A stretch of 64,000 nucleotides of DNA, from positions 2,666,001-2,730,000 of the forward strand of contig NZ_CP070619.1 of assembly GCF_017068395.1 (NCBI RefSeq), written 5' to 3'. This document shows positions 8,043 through 17,374 of this stretch, one piece after another. Source of the DNA: Rhodococcus pseudokoreensis (GTDB lineage Bacteria > Actinomycetota > Actinomycetes > Mycobacteriales > Mycobacteriaceae). Positions within the stretch are counted from its first letter, which is position 1; each line of letters begins with the position of its first letter. The notes under the pieces are model-generated. The model was not told where the DNA came from. It saw nothing but the letters and a program-made list of their open reading frames with translations, and made no database searches. Position numbers and translations under genes: made by a program.

Positions 8043-8977
8043 CGCAATCCTTCGAATCACGCGCCTTGCTCCGCGACGTCACCCTGCGCGACGGACTGCA
8101 GCTGACCGGCAAGATGCTGCCCACCGCCCGGAAGCTCGAGATCGCGCGACGACTCCTCGAACTCGGCGTGCCCGCGCTCGAGATCGGGTCGATGGCCCGC
8201 CCCGACCTCGTCCCGCCGATGGCGAACACCGTCGAGGTGATCTCGGAGCTGACCCCGGAGGAACTGGAGCACTGCTGGGTGTGGGTCGCCACGCCCCGGC
8301 ACGTGGAGAAGGCCGCCGCCGCGGGCGCACGCCATTTTCAGTACTGCTTCTCCGCGTCCGATTCCCACAACCAGGCGAACATCGGCCGGTCCACCGAGGA
8401 CAGTCTCGCCGCGATGCCCGCCGCGATCGAACTCGCGCAGGACGTCGGGGGCAGCATCCAACTGTGCATCGCGACGTCGTTCACCTGCCCGTTCGAGGGC
8501 CGGGTGCCGGAGCAGCGGGTGATCGACATCGCCAACGATCCGCGCGCCCACGGCGCCGTCGACGTCGTCGTCTGCGACACCCTCGGCCAGGCCGTCCCGG
8601 CCGAGGTGTACTCCCTCGTCTCCCGGGTCCGGCTCGAGACCCCGCAACGCGGCATCGTCTTCCACGGTCACGACACCTGGGGTCTGGGGGTCGCGAACAG
8701 TCTCGCCGCGGTCGCGGCGGGCGCGATGACCGTCGACGGCGCACTCGGCGGGCTCGGCGGCTGCCCGTTCGCGCCCGGCGCCAGCGGCAACACCGCCAGC
8801 GAGGACCTGCTGTTCGCCACCCGCCCCGACTGGCTGAACCCCACCACGTTCGGCTCGCTGGTGGAACTGTCCGAGAAGACCCTCGCCGAACTCGGCGAGG
8901 CCAATCGGTCCAAGGCCGCGCAGGGCGCGCGCTCCAACGCTTCCGCGTTCGAGTGGGTCATCGGCGGCGGCCGATGA
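8039..8977 (+). CDS. HMG-CoA lyase-like aldolase
   Basis: The 312-residue protein belongs to the HMGL-like TIM-barrel family that cleaves 3-hydroxy-3-methylglutaryl-CoA-type substrates. It starts with the metal-site motif LLRDVTLRDGLQLTG and has the C-terminal FHGHDTWGLGVANSLAA and GALGGLGGCPFAPGASGN motifs; the latter contains the catalytic-loop Cys of the family. It overlaps both neighbours by 4 bp. Together with the CoA-transferase it suggests CoA activation followed by retro-aldol cleavage of a branched hydroxy acid. The substrate could be 3-hydroxy-3-methylglutarate, a citramalate-type acid or something related. Confidence 0.85.
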   Translation: MTQSFESRALLRDVTLRDGLQLTGKMLPTARKLEIARRLLELGVPALEIGSMARPDLVPPMANTVEVISELTPEELEHCWVWVATPRHVEKAAAAGARHFQYCFSASDSHNQANIGRSTEDSLAAMPAAIELAQDVGGSIQLCIATSFTCPFEGRVPEQRVIDIANDPRAHGAVDVVVCDTLGQAVPAEVYSLVSRVRLETPQRGIVFHGHDTWGLGVANSLAAVAAGAMTVDGALGGLGGCPFAPGASGNTASEDLLFATRPDWLNPTTFGSLVELSEKTLAELGEANRSKAAQGARSNASAFEWVIGGGR

Positions 8978-9969
8978 GCGGCGCCCGGTTCTACGTCACC
9001 ACCCCGATCCCCGAACCCGCCCTCACGCTGCTGCGCGCCGCGGGCAGCGTCGAACTGCCCGAGGAACTTCCGGACGCCGCCCGGCTGCGGGAGGTCTGCC
9101 TGTCCGGCGACTACGACGTGGTGGTGTCCCAACTACGCGACAGTTTCGACGCCGACCTCCTCGCCGCCGCGAAGATCCGCGGGATCTCCAACTACGCGGT
9201 CGGGTTCAACAACGTCGACATCGGTGCGGCCACCGCCAACAAGATCCTCGTCGGCAACACCCCGGGTGTGCTCACCGACGCCACCGCCGACGTCGCGATG
9301 CTGCTGATCATGGCCACCGCGCGCCGGGCGGTGGAGGCCGACACGTTCGTCCGTTCCGGCAAGTTCACCGGATGGGAACCGAACCTGCTACTCGGCCAGG
9401 ATGTTTCGGGGAGCACGCTCGGACTCGCCGGGTTCGGGCGGATCGCCCGCGCCACCGCCCGCCGGGCACTGGCCTTCGGCATGCAGGTGCTGTTCTGCCC
9501 GCGGCCTCCCGGTGACCGGCCGGTGCCGGACGCCGAACTCGGCGAGTTCGCCGGACGCGTCACCCACACCGACTGGGACACCCTCGTCACCACCAGCGAC
9601 TTCCTGTCCCTGCACGTTCCGCTGAACGAGCAGACCCGGCACCTGGTGGACGCGGACGTGCTGCACGCGATGAAGCCGACGGCGATCCTCGTCAACACCG
9701 CGCGCGGTCCCGTCGTCGACGAGGCCGCCCTCGTCGACGCCCTGAAATCCGGGGAGATCGCCGGGGCCGGACTGGACGTCTACGAGGACGAGCCCGCGCT
9801 CGCACCCGGGCTCGCGGAACTGCCGAACACCGTGCTGCTCCCCCACGTCGGCAGCGCCACCGTCGCCGTACGGTCCGAGATGGCGCGGCTGTGCGCCGAA
9901 AACGCGGTGGCCATGGCGCAGAACCGGATCCCACCGCACCCGGTCAACCCGGAGGCGTGGACGTCGTGA
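8974..9969 (+). CDS. D-isomer-specific 2-hydroxyacid dehydrogenase
   Basis: ATG 8974 overlaps the lyase stop by 4 bp and gives a 331-residue enzyme that interconverts 2-hydroxy and 2-oxo acids with NAD(P)H. The Rossmann motif GSTLGLAGFGRIARATARRA is near residue 145. The catalytic Arg lies in ILVNTARGPVVDEAALVDAL, the Glu in GLDVYEDEPAL and the His in VLLPHVGSATVAV, as in glyoxylate/hydroxypyruvate reductases. It closes the organic-acid operon and probably handles the 2-oxo or 2-hydroxy product of cleavage. A strong hairpin follows. Confidence 0.9.
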   Translation: MSGARFYVTTPIPEPALTLLRAAGSVELPEELPDAARLREVCLSGDYDVVVSQLRDSFDADLLAAAKIRGISNYAVGFNNVDIGAATANKILVGNTPGVLTDATADVAMLLIMATARRAVEADTFVRSGKFTGWEPNLLLGQDVSGSTLGLAGFGRIARATARRALAFGMQVLFCPRPPGDRPVPDAELGEFAGRVTHTDWDTLVTTSDFLSLHVPLNEQTRHLVDADVLHAMKPTAILVNTARGPVVDEAALVDALKSGEIAGAGLDVYEDEPALAPGLAELPNTVLLPHVGSATVAVRSEMARLCAENAVAMAQNRIPPHPVNPEAWTS

Positions 9970-9975
9970 CGGACG

Positions 9976-10021
9976 CCGCTACCCGTCGTGAAGCACGAGC
10001 ACGCCTCACGACGGGTAGCGG
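9976..10021. terminator. Bidirectional terminator hairpin
   Basis: Perfect 16-bp arms (9976-9991 and 10006-10021) enclose a 14-nt loop between the convergent dehydrogenase and IclR genes. The right arm lies inside the last codons of the IclR gene. It should stop transcription from both sides. Confidence 0.75.
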
Positions 10022-10791
10022 CCGCCGAGCGTCCGGGTGACCTGCTCGGCGCTGCCGACGAGCAGGTCCACCCACTTCTCGCACTGTTCGCGGGGCATGC
10101 GGAGGGTCGGCCCGCTGATCGCCAGCGCGCCGAGCACGTCACCGGACGAATCGAACACGGGCGCAGCCAATCCCGAAGCGCTGTCCTCCCGCTCCCCCGC
10201 CGTGATCGCGTACCCGTCGGCCCGCGCCTGGTGGATCAGGTCGCGCAGCACCGAGGTGTCGGTGACGGTGCCCTCCGTCATCGGCTCGATGGGTCCGGCG
10301 AGGACCTGTTCGGTGAGGTCCGGGTTCCAGGCGAGCAGCACCCGGCCCGCCGACCCGGCGGGCAGGGGGACGATCTTTCCGACGTACATGTTCCGTCGCA
10401 GGGCGTGCTCGGTCTCCGCGATGGCCACGCACACGCGGTAGCCCTGCTCGACCCGGAAGAAGCTGGCGGTCTCACCGGTGGCGTCGCGGATCTCCTTCAG
10501 CACCGGTGTGACGACGGCCAGCACGTCGAGTCCCTTGGTGGCCGTCGCCGCCCAGAACGCCATCTTCACGCCGATCCGGATCTGGTCGCCGGACCGGTCG
10601 AGGAATTCCTGCGCCACCAGGTTGCTGACCAAACGCTGGACCGTCGACGTCGGCAGGCCCGTGGCCTGGTGGATCTCGCCCAGCGTCATCGACGGACGCG
10701 ACAGGCTGAAGGCATCGAGGATCTCCGTGATCTTGCTCAGCACCAGCAACGGCTGGTGTTTGGAGGTCAATTCGCCGTCTTCCGCTCGCAT
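10006..10791 (-). CDS. IclR-family transcriptional regulator
   Basis: The 261-residue protein has an N-terminal winged HTH (LSRPSMTLGEIHQATGLPTS near residue 35, then TVQRLVSNLVAQEFL) and the IclR effector-binding domain (PLPAGSAGRVLLAW, GYAITAGEREDSASGLAAPV). I chose the ATG at 10791 because longer reading frames extend into a terminator hairpin. It converges on the organic-acid operon, and IclR proteins commonly control neighbouring catabolic genes, so it probably regulates the gntP-type operon starting at 5336. The effector is unknown. Confidence 0.88.
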   Translation of the reverse strand: MRAEDGELTSKHQPLLVLSKITEILDAFSLSRPSMTLGEIHQATGLPTSTVQRLVSNLVAQEFLDRSGDQIRIGVKMAFWAATATKGLDVLAVVTPVLKEIRDATGETASFFRVEQGYRVCVAIAETEHALRRNMYVGKIVPLPAGSAGRVLLAWNPDLTEQVLAGPIEPMTEGTVTDTSVLRDLIHQARADGYAITAGEREDSASGLAAPVFDSSGDVLGALAISGPTLRMPREQCEKWVDLLVGSAEQVTRTLGGRYPS

Positions 10792-10819
10792 ACCCACGAC
10801 GATAGTCGGGCTACCCACA

Positions 10820-10865
10820 CACGTGAGTGGCAAAGCGTGCCGGAGCACACTTTGCCACTCACGTG
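10820..10865 (-). terminator. Terminator hairpin of the CGTGAGTGG repeat family
   Basis: A 21-bp stem with one mismatch (10820-10840 and 10845-10865, loop CGGA) lies 5 bp beyond the stop of the clp gene and upstream of the IclR gene. Its arm begins CACGTGAGTGGCAAAG, close to the arm of the hairpin at 46338. Confidence 0.75.
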
Positions 10866-10870
10866 GGGGA

Positions 10871-13294
10871 TCAGCCGACCACGAGGTCCAACTCGTCGTC
10901 GGCCACGCCGACCGCGATGCTGCCACCCTCGACCAGGATGTCGTCGAGCAGCAGATCGGCGATCCGATCGTCGACGGCCCGCTGGATCGACCGGCGCAAC
11001 GGGCGCGCCCCGAACTCGGGCTGATGTCCGTGCTCGGCGATCCAGTCGACCGCGGCGTCGCTGAACGAGATCTCGATGCCCTTGGACTGCAGCCGCTTCC
11101 TGCTGTCGTCCAACAGCAGGTCGGTGATCCGGTGCAGCTGATCGGTGTCGAGCTTGCGGAAGATCACGATCTCGTCGATCCGGTTCAGGAACTCCGGACG
11201 CATCGACTCGCGCAGCCGGCCCATCACCCGATCCCGCAGCGGCTTCTCCGACGCCTCCGCGTCACCGGTGCTGAAGCCCAGCGCACCCGACTTGCTGGAG
11301 ATGATGTCGGACCCCAGGTTGCTGGTCATGATCAGGACGGTGTTCTTGAAGTCCACCGTCCGGCCCTGACCGTCGGTGAGCCGACCGTCGTCGAGCACCT
11401 GCAGCAGCGTGTTGAACACGTCGGGGTGCGCCTTCTCGATCTCGTCGAGCAGGATCACCGAGTACGGATTCCGCCGGACCTGCTCGGTGAGCTGCCCCGC
11501 CTCCCCGTATCCGACGTAGCCGGGAGGAGCGCCGACGAGCCTGCTGACCGTGTGACGTTCACCGAACTCGCTCATGTCGAGCCGCAGCATCTTGTTCTCG
11601 TCACCGAACAGTGTGGCGGCCAGCGCCTTCGCGAGTTCGGTCTTGCCGACACCCGTCGGTCCGAGGAACAGGAAGCTGCCCACGGGACGGTCCGGATCGT
11701 TCATGCCGGTGCGGCTGCGGCGCACCGCCCGGGCGATCGCCTTCACGGCATCGTCCTGGCCGACGACCCGGCGATGCAGTTCGTCCTCGAGCCGGCGGAG
11801 ACGTTCCTTCTCCTCCTCCGTCATCTGGCTGGCCGGGATTCCGGTGGCCCGCGACACGACCTCGGCGATCTGCTCGGCCGTCACCTCGGGCGCGGCGTCG
11901 GACGCGCCGACGGACTTCCCGTCGATCCGGGCCTGGACCGCCGTGGCCTCGTCGCGCAGACTCGACGCCTTCTCGTACTGCTCGTCGGCGACGGCCTGCT
12001 CCTTGGCCTGTTCGAGTTCCGCGAGCTTCGCCCGCAGGGCCTCGACGTCGACGCTCGGCATCCGCAGCCGCAACCGGGCACCGGCCTGATCGATCAGGTC
12101 GATCGCCTTGTCCGGCAGGAAGCGGTCGCCGACGTAGCGGGCCGACAGTTCGACGGCGGCCGTGATCGCCTCGTCGGTGTAGCGGACACCGTGATGCTCC
12201 TCGTACCGGTCACGCAGACCGGACAGGATCGCTACCGCATCCTCGACGCTCGGCTCCGCCACCGTCACCGGCTGGAAGCGCCGTTCGAGCGCCGGGTCCT
12301 TCTCGATGTGCTTGCGGTACTCGTCGAGCGTCGTCGCACCGACGATGTGCAGTTCACCGCGGGCGAGCTTCGGCTTGAGGATGTTGCCCGCGTCCATCGC
12401 ACCGTCGGCGCCGCCACCGGCACCGGCGATGGAGTGCACCTCGTCGATGAAGACGATCAGCTCGTCCGAGTGGGCCGAGATCTCGTCGATCACCTTGCCC
12501 AGGCGTTCCTCGAAGTCACCGCGGTACCGGGTGCCCGACACCATGCTCGACAGGTCGAGTTGCACGATGCGCTTACCCGTCAGGCGGTCGGGGACGTCGC
12601 CGTCGACGATGCGCTGGGCCAGGCCCTCGACGACCGCCGTCTTGCCGACGCCGGCCTCACCGACCAGCACGGGGTTGTTCTTGGTGCGGCGCGACAGGAT
12701 CTCGATGGTCTGCTCGATCTCGTCGGCGCGCCCGATCACCGGGTCGACTCCGCCGCCGCGTGCGCGTTCGGTGAGGTCGAAGCCGTACTTGTCGAGCGTG
12801 GGGGTCTCGGAGTCCGGAGACTCCTCCACCGACCCGCCCTGCACTGCGGTCTGCAAGCGTTCCGGGGTGATGCCCTCGGACGCGAGCAGGCGGCCGGCGG
12901 CGTGGTCCTGATCCGCGGCGAGCGCCAGGAAGAGGTGCTCGGGATCGATGTAGGTGGAACCGAGAGCGCGCGCGAGCTGGTGCGCCTCGAGGAGCGCGGT
13001 CTTCAGCGCACCGCTCAGTGCGGGTGTCGCGAAGCCGGACGTATCGCGGCCCTGAGGCAGTCGCAGTTCGACGGCATCGGCGACGGCCGCCGTGTCGGCG
13101 CCTGCGCGGCGCATCAGGGACGTGACGGGGTCGTGTTCTGTCATGACGCGCAGAACGTGGAGTGCATCGAGTTCCGCGTCGCCACGACCTGCGGCGAAGC
13201 GGGCAGCCGCAGCCATGAGCTCCTGGGTGGAGCGGCTCATGAGCCGACTGATGTCGATGCGACCTGGGCCCTCCGGCCCGAAGAATGCTGGCAT
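10871..13294 (-). CDS. ClpC-type AAA+ unfoldase (Clp ATPase, heat-shock paralog)
   Basis: The 807-residue protein is a Hsp100 unfoldase with two AAA+ modules. Walker A motifs are [10 protein letters not shown] near residue 214 and [10 protein letters not shown] near 536. Between them is a short middle region with a UVR-like coiled coil ([20 protein letters not shown]), so it is ClpC-like rather than ClpB, whose M-domain is much longer. A Clp N-domain occupies residues 10-150. The AGGAGG 11 nt before ATG 13294 supports the start. A HAIR-type inverted repeat lies just upstream, so HspR heat-shock control is likely. A hairpin terminator follows its stop. Confidence 0.9.
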   Translation of the reverse strand: MPAFFGPEGPGRIDISRLMSRSTQELMAAAARFAAGRGDAELDALHVLRVMTEHDPVTSLMRRAGADTAAVADAVELRLPQGRDTSGFATPALSGALKTALLEAHQLARALGSTYIDPEHLFLALAADQDHAAGRLLASEGITPERLQTAVQGGSVEESPDSETPTLDKYGFDLTERARGGGVDPVIGRADEIEQTIEILSRRTKNNPVLVGEAGVGKTAVVEGLAQRIVDGDVPDRLTGKRIVQLDLSSMVSGTRYRGDFEERLGKVIDEISAHSDELIVFIDEVHSIAGAGGGADGAMDAGNILKPKLARGELHIVGATTLDEYRKHIEKDPALERRFQPVTVAEPSVEDAVAILSGLRDRYEEHHGVRYTDEAITAAVELSARYVGDRFLPDKAIDLIDQAGARLRLRMPSVDVEALRAKLAELEQAKEQAVADEQYEKASSLRDEATAVQARIDGKSVGASDAAPEVTAEQIAEVVSRATGIPASQMTEEEKERLRRLEDELHRRVVGQDDAVKAIARAVRRSRTGMNDPDRPVGSFLFLGPTGVGKTELAKALAATLFGDENKMLRLDMSEFGERHTVSRLVGAPPGYVGYGEAGQLTEQVRRNPYSVILLDEIEKAHPDVFNTLLQVLDDGRLTDGQGRTVDFKNTVLIMTSNLGSDIISSKSGALGFSTGDAEASEKPLRDRVMGRLRESMRPEFLNRIDEIVIFRKLDTDQLHRITDLLLDDSRKRLQSKGIEISFSDAAVDWIAEHGHQPEFGARPLRRSIQRAVDDRIADLLLDDILVEGGSIAVGVADDELDLVVG

Positions 13295-13310
13295 TCCTCA
13301 GCCTCCTATA

Positions 13311-13333
13311 AGTTGAGCGTTACTCACTCAACT
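13311..13333. promoter_or_regulatory. HAIR-like operator (HspR box) before the clp gene
   Basis: AGTTGAG (13311-13317) and CTCAACT (13327-13333) form a 7-bp inverted repeat with a 9-bp spacer. This matches the geometry of the HAIR element, CTTGAG-N9-CTCAAG, except for the outer base. It lies 17 bp before the clp start codon, where HspR binding would repress. Confidence 0.65.
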
Positions 13334-13393
13334 AACGTGCCAACCCTGCGATCAATTCCCGGCCGTCCCGGATGTGAGCGCGATCACAGTCGC

Positions 13394-14386
13394 TTACTGC
13401 ATGGGCAACTCGGCCTCGTCGAAGACCCGGCCCATGCGTTTGCGGACGCCGAGAACGAGGCACCGGTCGAGGATGCTGACCGCGGGCAGTTTCTGCTCGA
13501 CGACAGCTTCGAGCCCTTCGACGTCGGAGAGTCCGCGCAACCACACCGACACCAGAAGGTTGGCTGGCCCGGCCACCGACAACACCGTCCGCACCGCGGG
13601 CAGCCCGCTCAGGTTGGCGCCGACCCTCGCCATCTGGGCGGCGGGAACCCGGAGGAAGTACCACGCGCAGACGGGATACCCCGAGGCCCAGCGCGGCATG
13701 TCCGTGCGGAATTCGAAAGCACCCGAAGCGAGTGTCGCGCTCAGCCGTTCGCGTGCCCGCCGCGTGGAGGTCCCGAGCGCCTCGGCGACGGTCCGTGTGG
13801 TCGCACGACCGTCGCGGGACAGGATGGAGATGATGTCGCGTTCGGCGACCGGCGGACGGGCGAACATTGCCGAGAGCCGGGCGGCGTCCCGGCGTCGGGC
13901 GGCGTCGATCGCGCTCGACTCGTCGGCGTCGAGGGCGCGCAGACGCCACTGCGATGCCCCGGAGATCGCGGTGATCACCGGGTGCGTGCGGACGGTGCGG
14001 ACGTCGGGGATACCCGCGACGCGGGACACGACATACCGGTTGAACGCTGTCGGGTCGGGGCAGCCGACGGTGAGGATCAGGTCGCGACCACCCGAGGCGA
14101 CGTCGATCGACATGCACTCGGTGTCCTGGGACAACTCGGTGATCACCGCGTCGATCGACCCGGCGACGCACTCGACCTCGACGATCGCGCCGCGCGCGGC
14201 CTCGGACATCGGCGGCTGGGCCGTCACCCAGGCCATGCCCCGTTCACTCAGCCCGGACCACCGTCGCGCGAGTGTCACCGGGTCGGCCCCGAGGATCGGC
14301 CCGAGTTGCGACCACGGCACCCGCGGCCACACCTGCAACGCGTGGATTAGTCGAAGTTCGTCCTCGGTGGGCGTCTTCTCCTGCAA
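13394..14386 (-). CDS. Lrp/AsnC-family regulator, double-length
   Basis: The 330-residue protein is twice the usual Lrp length. It has two HTH-plus-ligand-domain units: one HTH near residues 8-45 (DELRLIHALQVWPRVPWSQL) and a second near 180-225 (AERDIISILSRDGRATTRTV). Each is followed by an AsnC-type ligand domain with alternating strand-helix sequence. Tandem AsnC proteins are common in Rhodococcus and relatives. It is divergent from an MFS transporter-peptidase pair with a shared 141-bp promoter region containing an inverted repeat, so it probably controls that pair in response to an amino acid or derivative. Confidence 0.85.
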   Translation of the reverse strand: MQEKTPTEDELRLIHALQVWPRVPWSQLGPILGADPVTLARRWSGLSERGMAWVTAQPPMSEAARGAIVEVECVAGSIDAVITELSQDTECMSIDVASGGRDLILTVGCPDPTAFNRYVVSRVAGIPDVRTVRTHPVITAISGASQWRLRALDADESSAIDAARRRDAARLSAMFARPPVAERDIISILSRDGRATTRTVAEALGTSTRRARERLSATLASGAFEFRTDMPRWASGYPVCAWYFLRVPAAQMARVGANLSGLPAVRTVLSVAGPANLLVSVWLRGLSDVEGLEAVVEQKLPAVSILDRCLVLGVRKRMGRVFDEAELPMQ

Positions 14387-14409
14387 ATCAGTACCTCCTC
14401 AGCGTCAAC

Positions 14410-14432
14410 TTCTGCGCATTTACTCCGCAGAA
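14410..14432. promoter_or_regulatory. Inverted repeat in divergent lrp/MFS promoter
   Basis: TTCTGCG (14410-14416) and CGCAGAA (14426-14432) form a perfect 7-9-7 palindrome in the divergent promoter region. Length and location suit an Lrp-type operator; the assignment is inference. Confidence 0.45.
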
Positions 14433-14527
14433 ACTCACTGACCCAACACTCGGACGCATCGATTCGGTCGTTTCGCTCATATTGTCATGTCGCCTTTCGA
14501 GGCGGCCCGCAACCTTGGAGGTCATAC

Positions 14528-16003
14528 ATGGGAGCACTCCGATCCCCCATTCCCACCGGCGCCGGTTCCGACCGGCGTCTCGGCGCCGCGGCCGGCTTCG
14601 TCGGGTTCCTCTTCGCCATGGAACTGTCGAGCGGATTCCTCCAGGCATGGTTCAGTCCGGTCCTCTCGGCGATCGGTGAGAAGTACTCGGTCGGTCCCGC
14701 CGACCTGAACTGGGTGCAGACGAGTTATCTGCTCGCGACCGCGGTCCTCGTGCCGTTGCTCGCCAAGATGGGCGACCAGTACGGACACAAGCGGATGCTC
14801 GTTTTCGCGACGGCGATGGTCACGGTCGGCAGCGTCGTGTCGGCGCTCGCCCCGACGTACGGCATCTTCATCCTGGGCCGGGCGATCACCGGCGCACTCG
14901 CGGCGTTCCTGCCGCTCGAGTTCGCGATCGTGCGTGAGCGCGCCGGGGAGCAGTCCGGTAAAGCGATCGGTTTGCTGGTCGGCGGGCTCACGCTCGGCGC
15001 CAGCGTCGGAGTGGTCCTGTCCGGGGTCCTCGCATCGTTCCTGAGTCTGACTGTGCTGCTTCTCGTTCCGGCGGCGCTCATGGCGCTCGCGCTCGTCGTC
15101 GTGGTGTTCTTCGTCCCCGAAACGACGGCGCGCACGTCGGGCCGCCTCGACTGGGCCGGGGCGATTCTCCTGGGGGCGGGGCTGGCGTTCGCGTTGTTCG
15201 CGATCAGCACGGGCAACAGGTTCGGGTGGGCGTCGGGGCCGGTGCTGGGCGGTCTCCTGCTCGGCGGCACGCTTCTCGCGCTGTGGGTGGTGCTCGAGCG
15301 GCGGGTGTCCTCGCCGCTGGTCGATTTCGCGATGCTCTCCGGCCGTGCCGGTGTCGGGCTGCCGATCCTGCTCGCGGCCCTGTTCGGGGCCCAGTTGTTC
15401 GGCAGCCAGACCCCGATCGCACTCTTCGTCGGCACCGACCCGGCGGCGGCCGGATTCGGGCTCGGCCTGTCGTCGTCGCTGATCGGGCTGGTCCTCGTGT
15501 TCGCGTCGATCGCGGCGTTCGCCGGCACGTTCGCCGGACCGCGGCTCGGTGCGCGGGTCGGCGACGTCACCGCCGTCATCGTCGGCGCTGTCACCGCCGC
15601 ACTGGGGTACGCCCTGCTCACGGTGCTGCACTCGGACACCGTCAGCGTCCTCGTGTGGCTCGTCGTGTCCGGTCTCGGCAACGGCATCATCATCTCCGCG
15701 CTCCCCAACGTGGTGGTGGCACGGGCGCCACGGGACTCGGTCGGCATCGCATCGGGCCTCTACAACAGTGCCCGCACCGTCGCCGGTGCCATCGCCGGCG
15801 CCAGCTTCACGGCGGTGATGTCCGGGTTCACGGCGACGCTCGACGGCGGTTCCGTGATCACGAGCGAGGCGGGGTACCAAGCGGTGTGGGTGATCTGCGG
15901 GCTGCTCTCCCTCGCCGTCGCCGGCCTCGCGGTGGTGACACGCGGACCCGCCGCCGACCACCCTGCGCCCACCGTCACTGCCGCCGCGCCCGCCGAGGCG
16001 TGA
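14528..16003 (+). CDS. MFS transporter (14-TM drug/metabolite type)
   Basis: The 491-residue membrane protein has about 14 hydrophobic segments, like the DHA2 or uptake MFS families. The first segment has AAGFVGFLFAMELSSGFLQA, and the loop 2-3 motif is MGDQYGHKRMLVFATAMVTV. GGAGG precedes ATG 14528 by 8 bp. A metallopeptidase of the M20 family follows 31 bp downstream. The pair suggests uptake of an N-acylated or amide-linked compound that is then hydrolysed inside the cell. It is divergent from the Lrp-type regulator. Confidence 0.85.
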   Translation: MGALRSPIPTGAGSDRRLGAAAGFVGFLFAMELSSGFLQAWFSPVLSAIGEKYSVGPADLNWVQTSYLLATAVLVPLLAKMGDQYGHKRMLVFATAMVTVGSVVSALAPTYGIFILGRAITGALAAFLPLEFAIVRERAGEQSGKAIGLLVGGLTLGASVGVVLSGVLASFLSLTVLLLVPAALMALALVVVVFFVPETTARTSGRLDWAGAILLGAGLAFALFAISTGNRFGWASGPVLGGLLLGGTLLALWVVLERRVSSPLVDFAMLSGRAGVGLPILLAALFGAQLFGSQTPIALFVGTDPAAAGFGLGLSSSLIGLVLVFASIAAFAGTFAGPRLGARVGDVTAVIVGAVTAALGYALLTVLHSDTVSVLVWLVVSGLGNGIIISALPNVVVARAPRDSVGIASGLYNSARTVAGAIAGASFTAVMSGFTATLDGGSVITSEAGYQAVWVICGLLSLAVAGLAVVTRGPAADHPAPTVTAAAPAEA

Positions 16004-16034
16004 TCACCGTTCCCTCCAGAAGAAAGGAAAGTTC

Positions 16035-17300
16035 ATGACCGACACCGCAATTGCCGGCGACATCGACGTCTCCGGCAGCCCGAACGCAGTCGCCGAGAAG
16101 TTGACGCGACGCGTGGAGGACACCGTCCTCGAATGGCGCGACCGCCTCGTCGCCACGAGCCACGACCTGCACGCCCACCCGGAACTCGCGTTCGAGGAAC
16201 ATCGTTCGGCGGCGCTCGTCGCAGACCTGCTCCGCGATGCCGGTTTCGCGGTGGACGTGGGCGTATGGGGGCAGGACACCGCCCTCGAGGCCACGTACGG
16301 CAGCGGTGAGCTGACGGTCGTGGTGTGCGCCGAGTACGACGCCCTCCCCGGCATCGGGCACGCGTGCGGCCACAACATCATCGCGACTGCCGGAGCGGGG
16401 GCGGCGATCGCGCTGTCCCGGGTGGCGGACGAGCTCGGCATCCGGGTCAAGCTTCTCGGGACGCCTGCCGAGGAGAAGGGTGCGGGCAAGGCCCACATGC
16501 TGGAGGCCGGCGCCTGGGAGGACGCGACGGTGTCGCTGATGGTCCACCCCGGTCCCGGCATCGTCGTGCCCACCGCGGGGAGCACGTCGCAGTCCCGCGA
16601 CCGCTTCCGGGTCGAGTTCACCGGGCGGGCGTCGCACGCGGCGGCCGCGCCGAGCGCAGGGATCAACGCGGGCGACGCGGCGACGGTCATGCAGGTGGCC
16701 GTGGGACTGCTGCGGCAGCACCTGCCCGACACCGTGCGTGTCAGCGCCGTCACGCTGTCCGGTGGCGACGTCTCCAACATCATTCCGGCGACCGCGGTCG
16801 TCGAGGCCGAGGTGCGCTCCTTCGACCTCGCGGAGACCGGCGACCTGAAGAAGAGGGTGCTCGCCTGCGTGGACGGCGCCGCGACGGCCACCGGATGCAG
16901 CTACGCCGTCACCCCTGTCGACCCGATCTACGAGCCCCTCGTCCAGCACCCGTTCCTCGCCGACCGTTTCGACGCGGCCCTCGGGCATCGGGGCCGGGTG
17001 ATGACACCGCTGAACGGCGGCGCACTCGGCGGCGGATCGACCGACATGGGCAATGTCTCCCAGGCCCTCCCGTCGATCCACCCGTTGATCGGGGTGATGG
17101 GTTCGACGGCCGCGCCGCACACAGCGGATTTCGCGGCCGACGCGATCTCGCCGGGCGCCGACGACGCCATCGTCGACGGGGCCTACGCCCTGGCCGCGGC
17201 GATCGTCGACCTCGCCACCGACGACGAGGCGCGGGCCGAGGTTCTCGAGCGGCAGCGCACCCGGGCACCCGGCGCCACACGCCGGCCGGCGTACGTGTAG
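16035..17300 (+). CDS. M20 family amidohydrolase/peptidase
   Basis: The 421-residue enzyme resembles M20D amidohydrolases such as the aminobenzoyl-glutamate and N-acyl-amino-acid hydrolases. Metal ligands are visible in CAEYDALPGIGHACGHN near residue 97 and in PAEEKGAGKAHMLEAG near 150, and the dimer-domain His in FTGRASHAAAAPSAG near 199. GAAAGGAAAG precedes ATG 16035. It shares an operon with the MFS transporter upstream, so it probably hydrolyses the transported compound in the cytoplasm. A 15-bp-stem terminator follows. The exact amide substrate is not known. Confidence 0.88.
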   Translation: MTDTAIAGDIDVSGSPNAVAEKLTRRVEDTVLEWRDRLVATSHDLHAHPELAFEEHRSAALVADLLRDAGFAVDVGVWGQDTALEATYGSGELTVVVCAEYDALPGIGHACGHNIIATAGAGAAIALSRVADELGIRVKLLGTPAEEKGAGKAHMLEAGAWEDATVSLMVHPGPGIVVPTAGSTSQSRDRFRVEFTGRASHAAAAPSAGINAGDAATVMQVAVGLLRQHLPDTVRVSAVTLSGGDVSNIIPATAVVEAEVRSFDLAETGDLKKRVLACVDGAATATGCSYAVTPVDPIYEPLVQHPFLADRFDAALGHRGRVMTPLNGGALGGGSTDMGNVSQALPSIHPLIGVMGSTAAPHTADFAADAISPGADDAIVDGAYALAAAIVDLATDDEARAEVLERQRTRAPGATRRPAYV

Positions 17301-17306
17301 CCCTCC

Positions 17307-17355
17307 GGCGGGGTGCGGCGCGGCCTGAGAGCGAAAACCCGCGCCGCACCCCGCC
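17307..17355. terminator. Terminator hairpin
   Basis: Perfect 15-bp GC-rich arms (17307-17321 and 17341-17355) lie immediately after the M20 hydrolase stop and 20 bp before the next gene's start. Confidence 0.7.
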
Positions 17356-17374
17356 GCGGTTCTACGCTGAACTG

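Noticed and set aside
16325..17374. N-terminal extension of the APC permease
   Set aside because: The frame overlaps the M20 hydrolase in another frame and crosses a strong terminator; the permease starts at about 17375.
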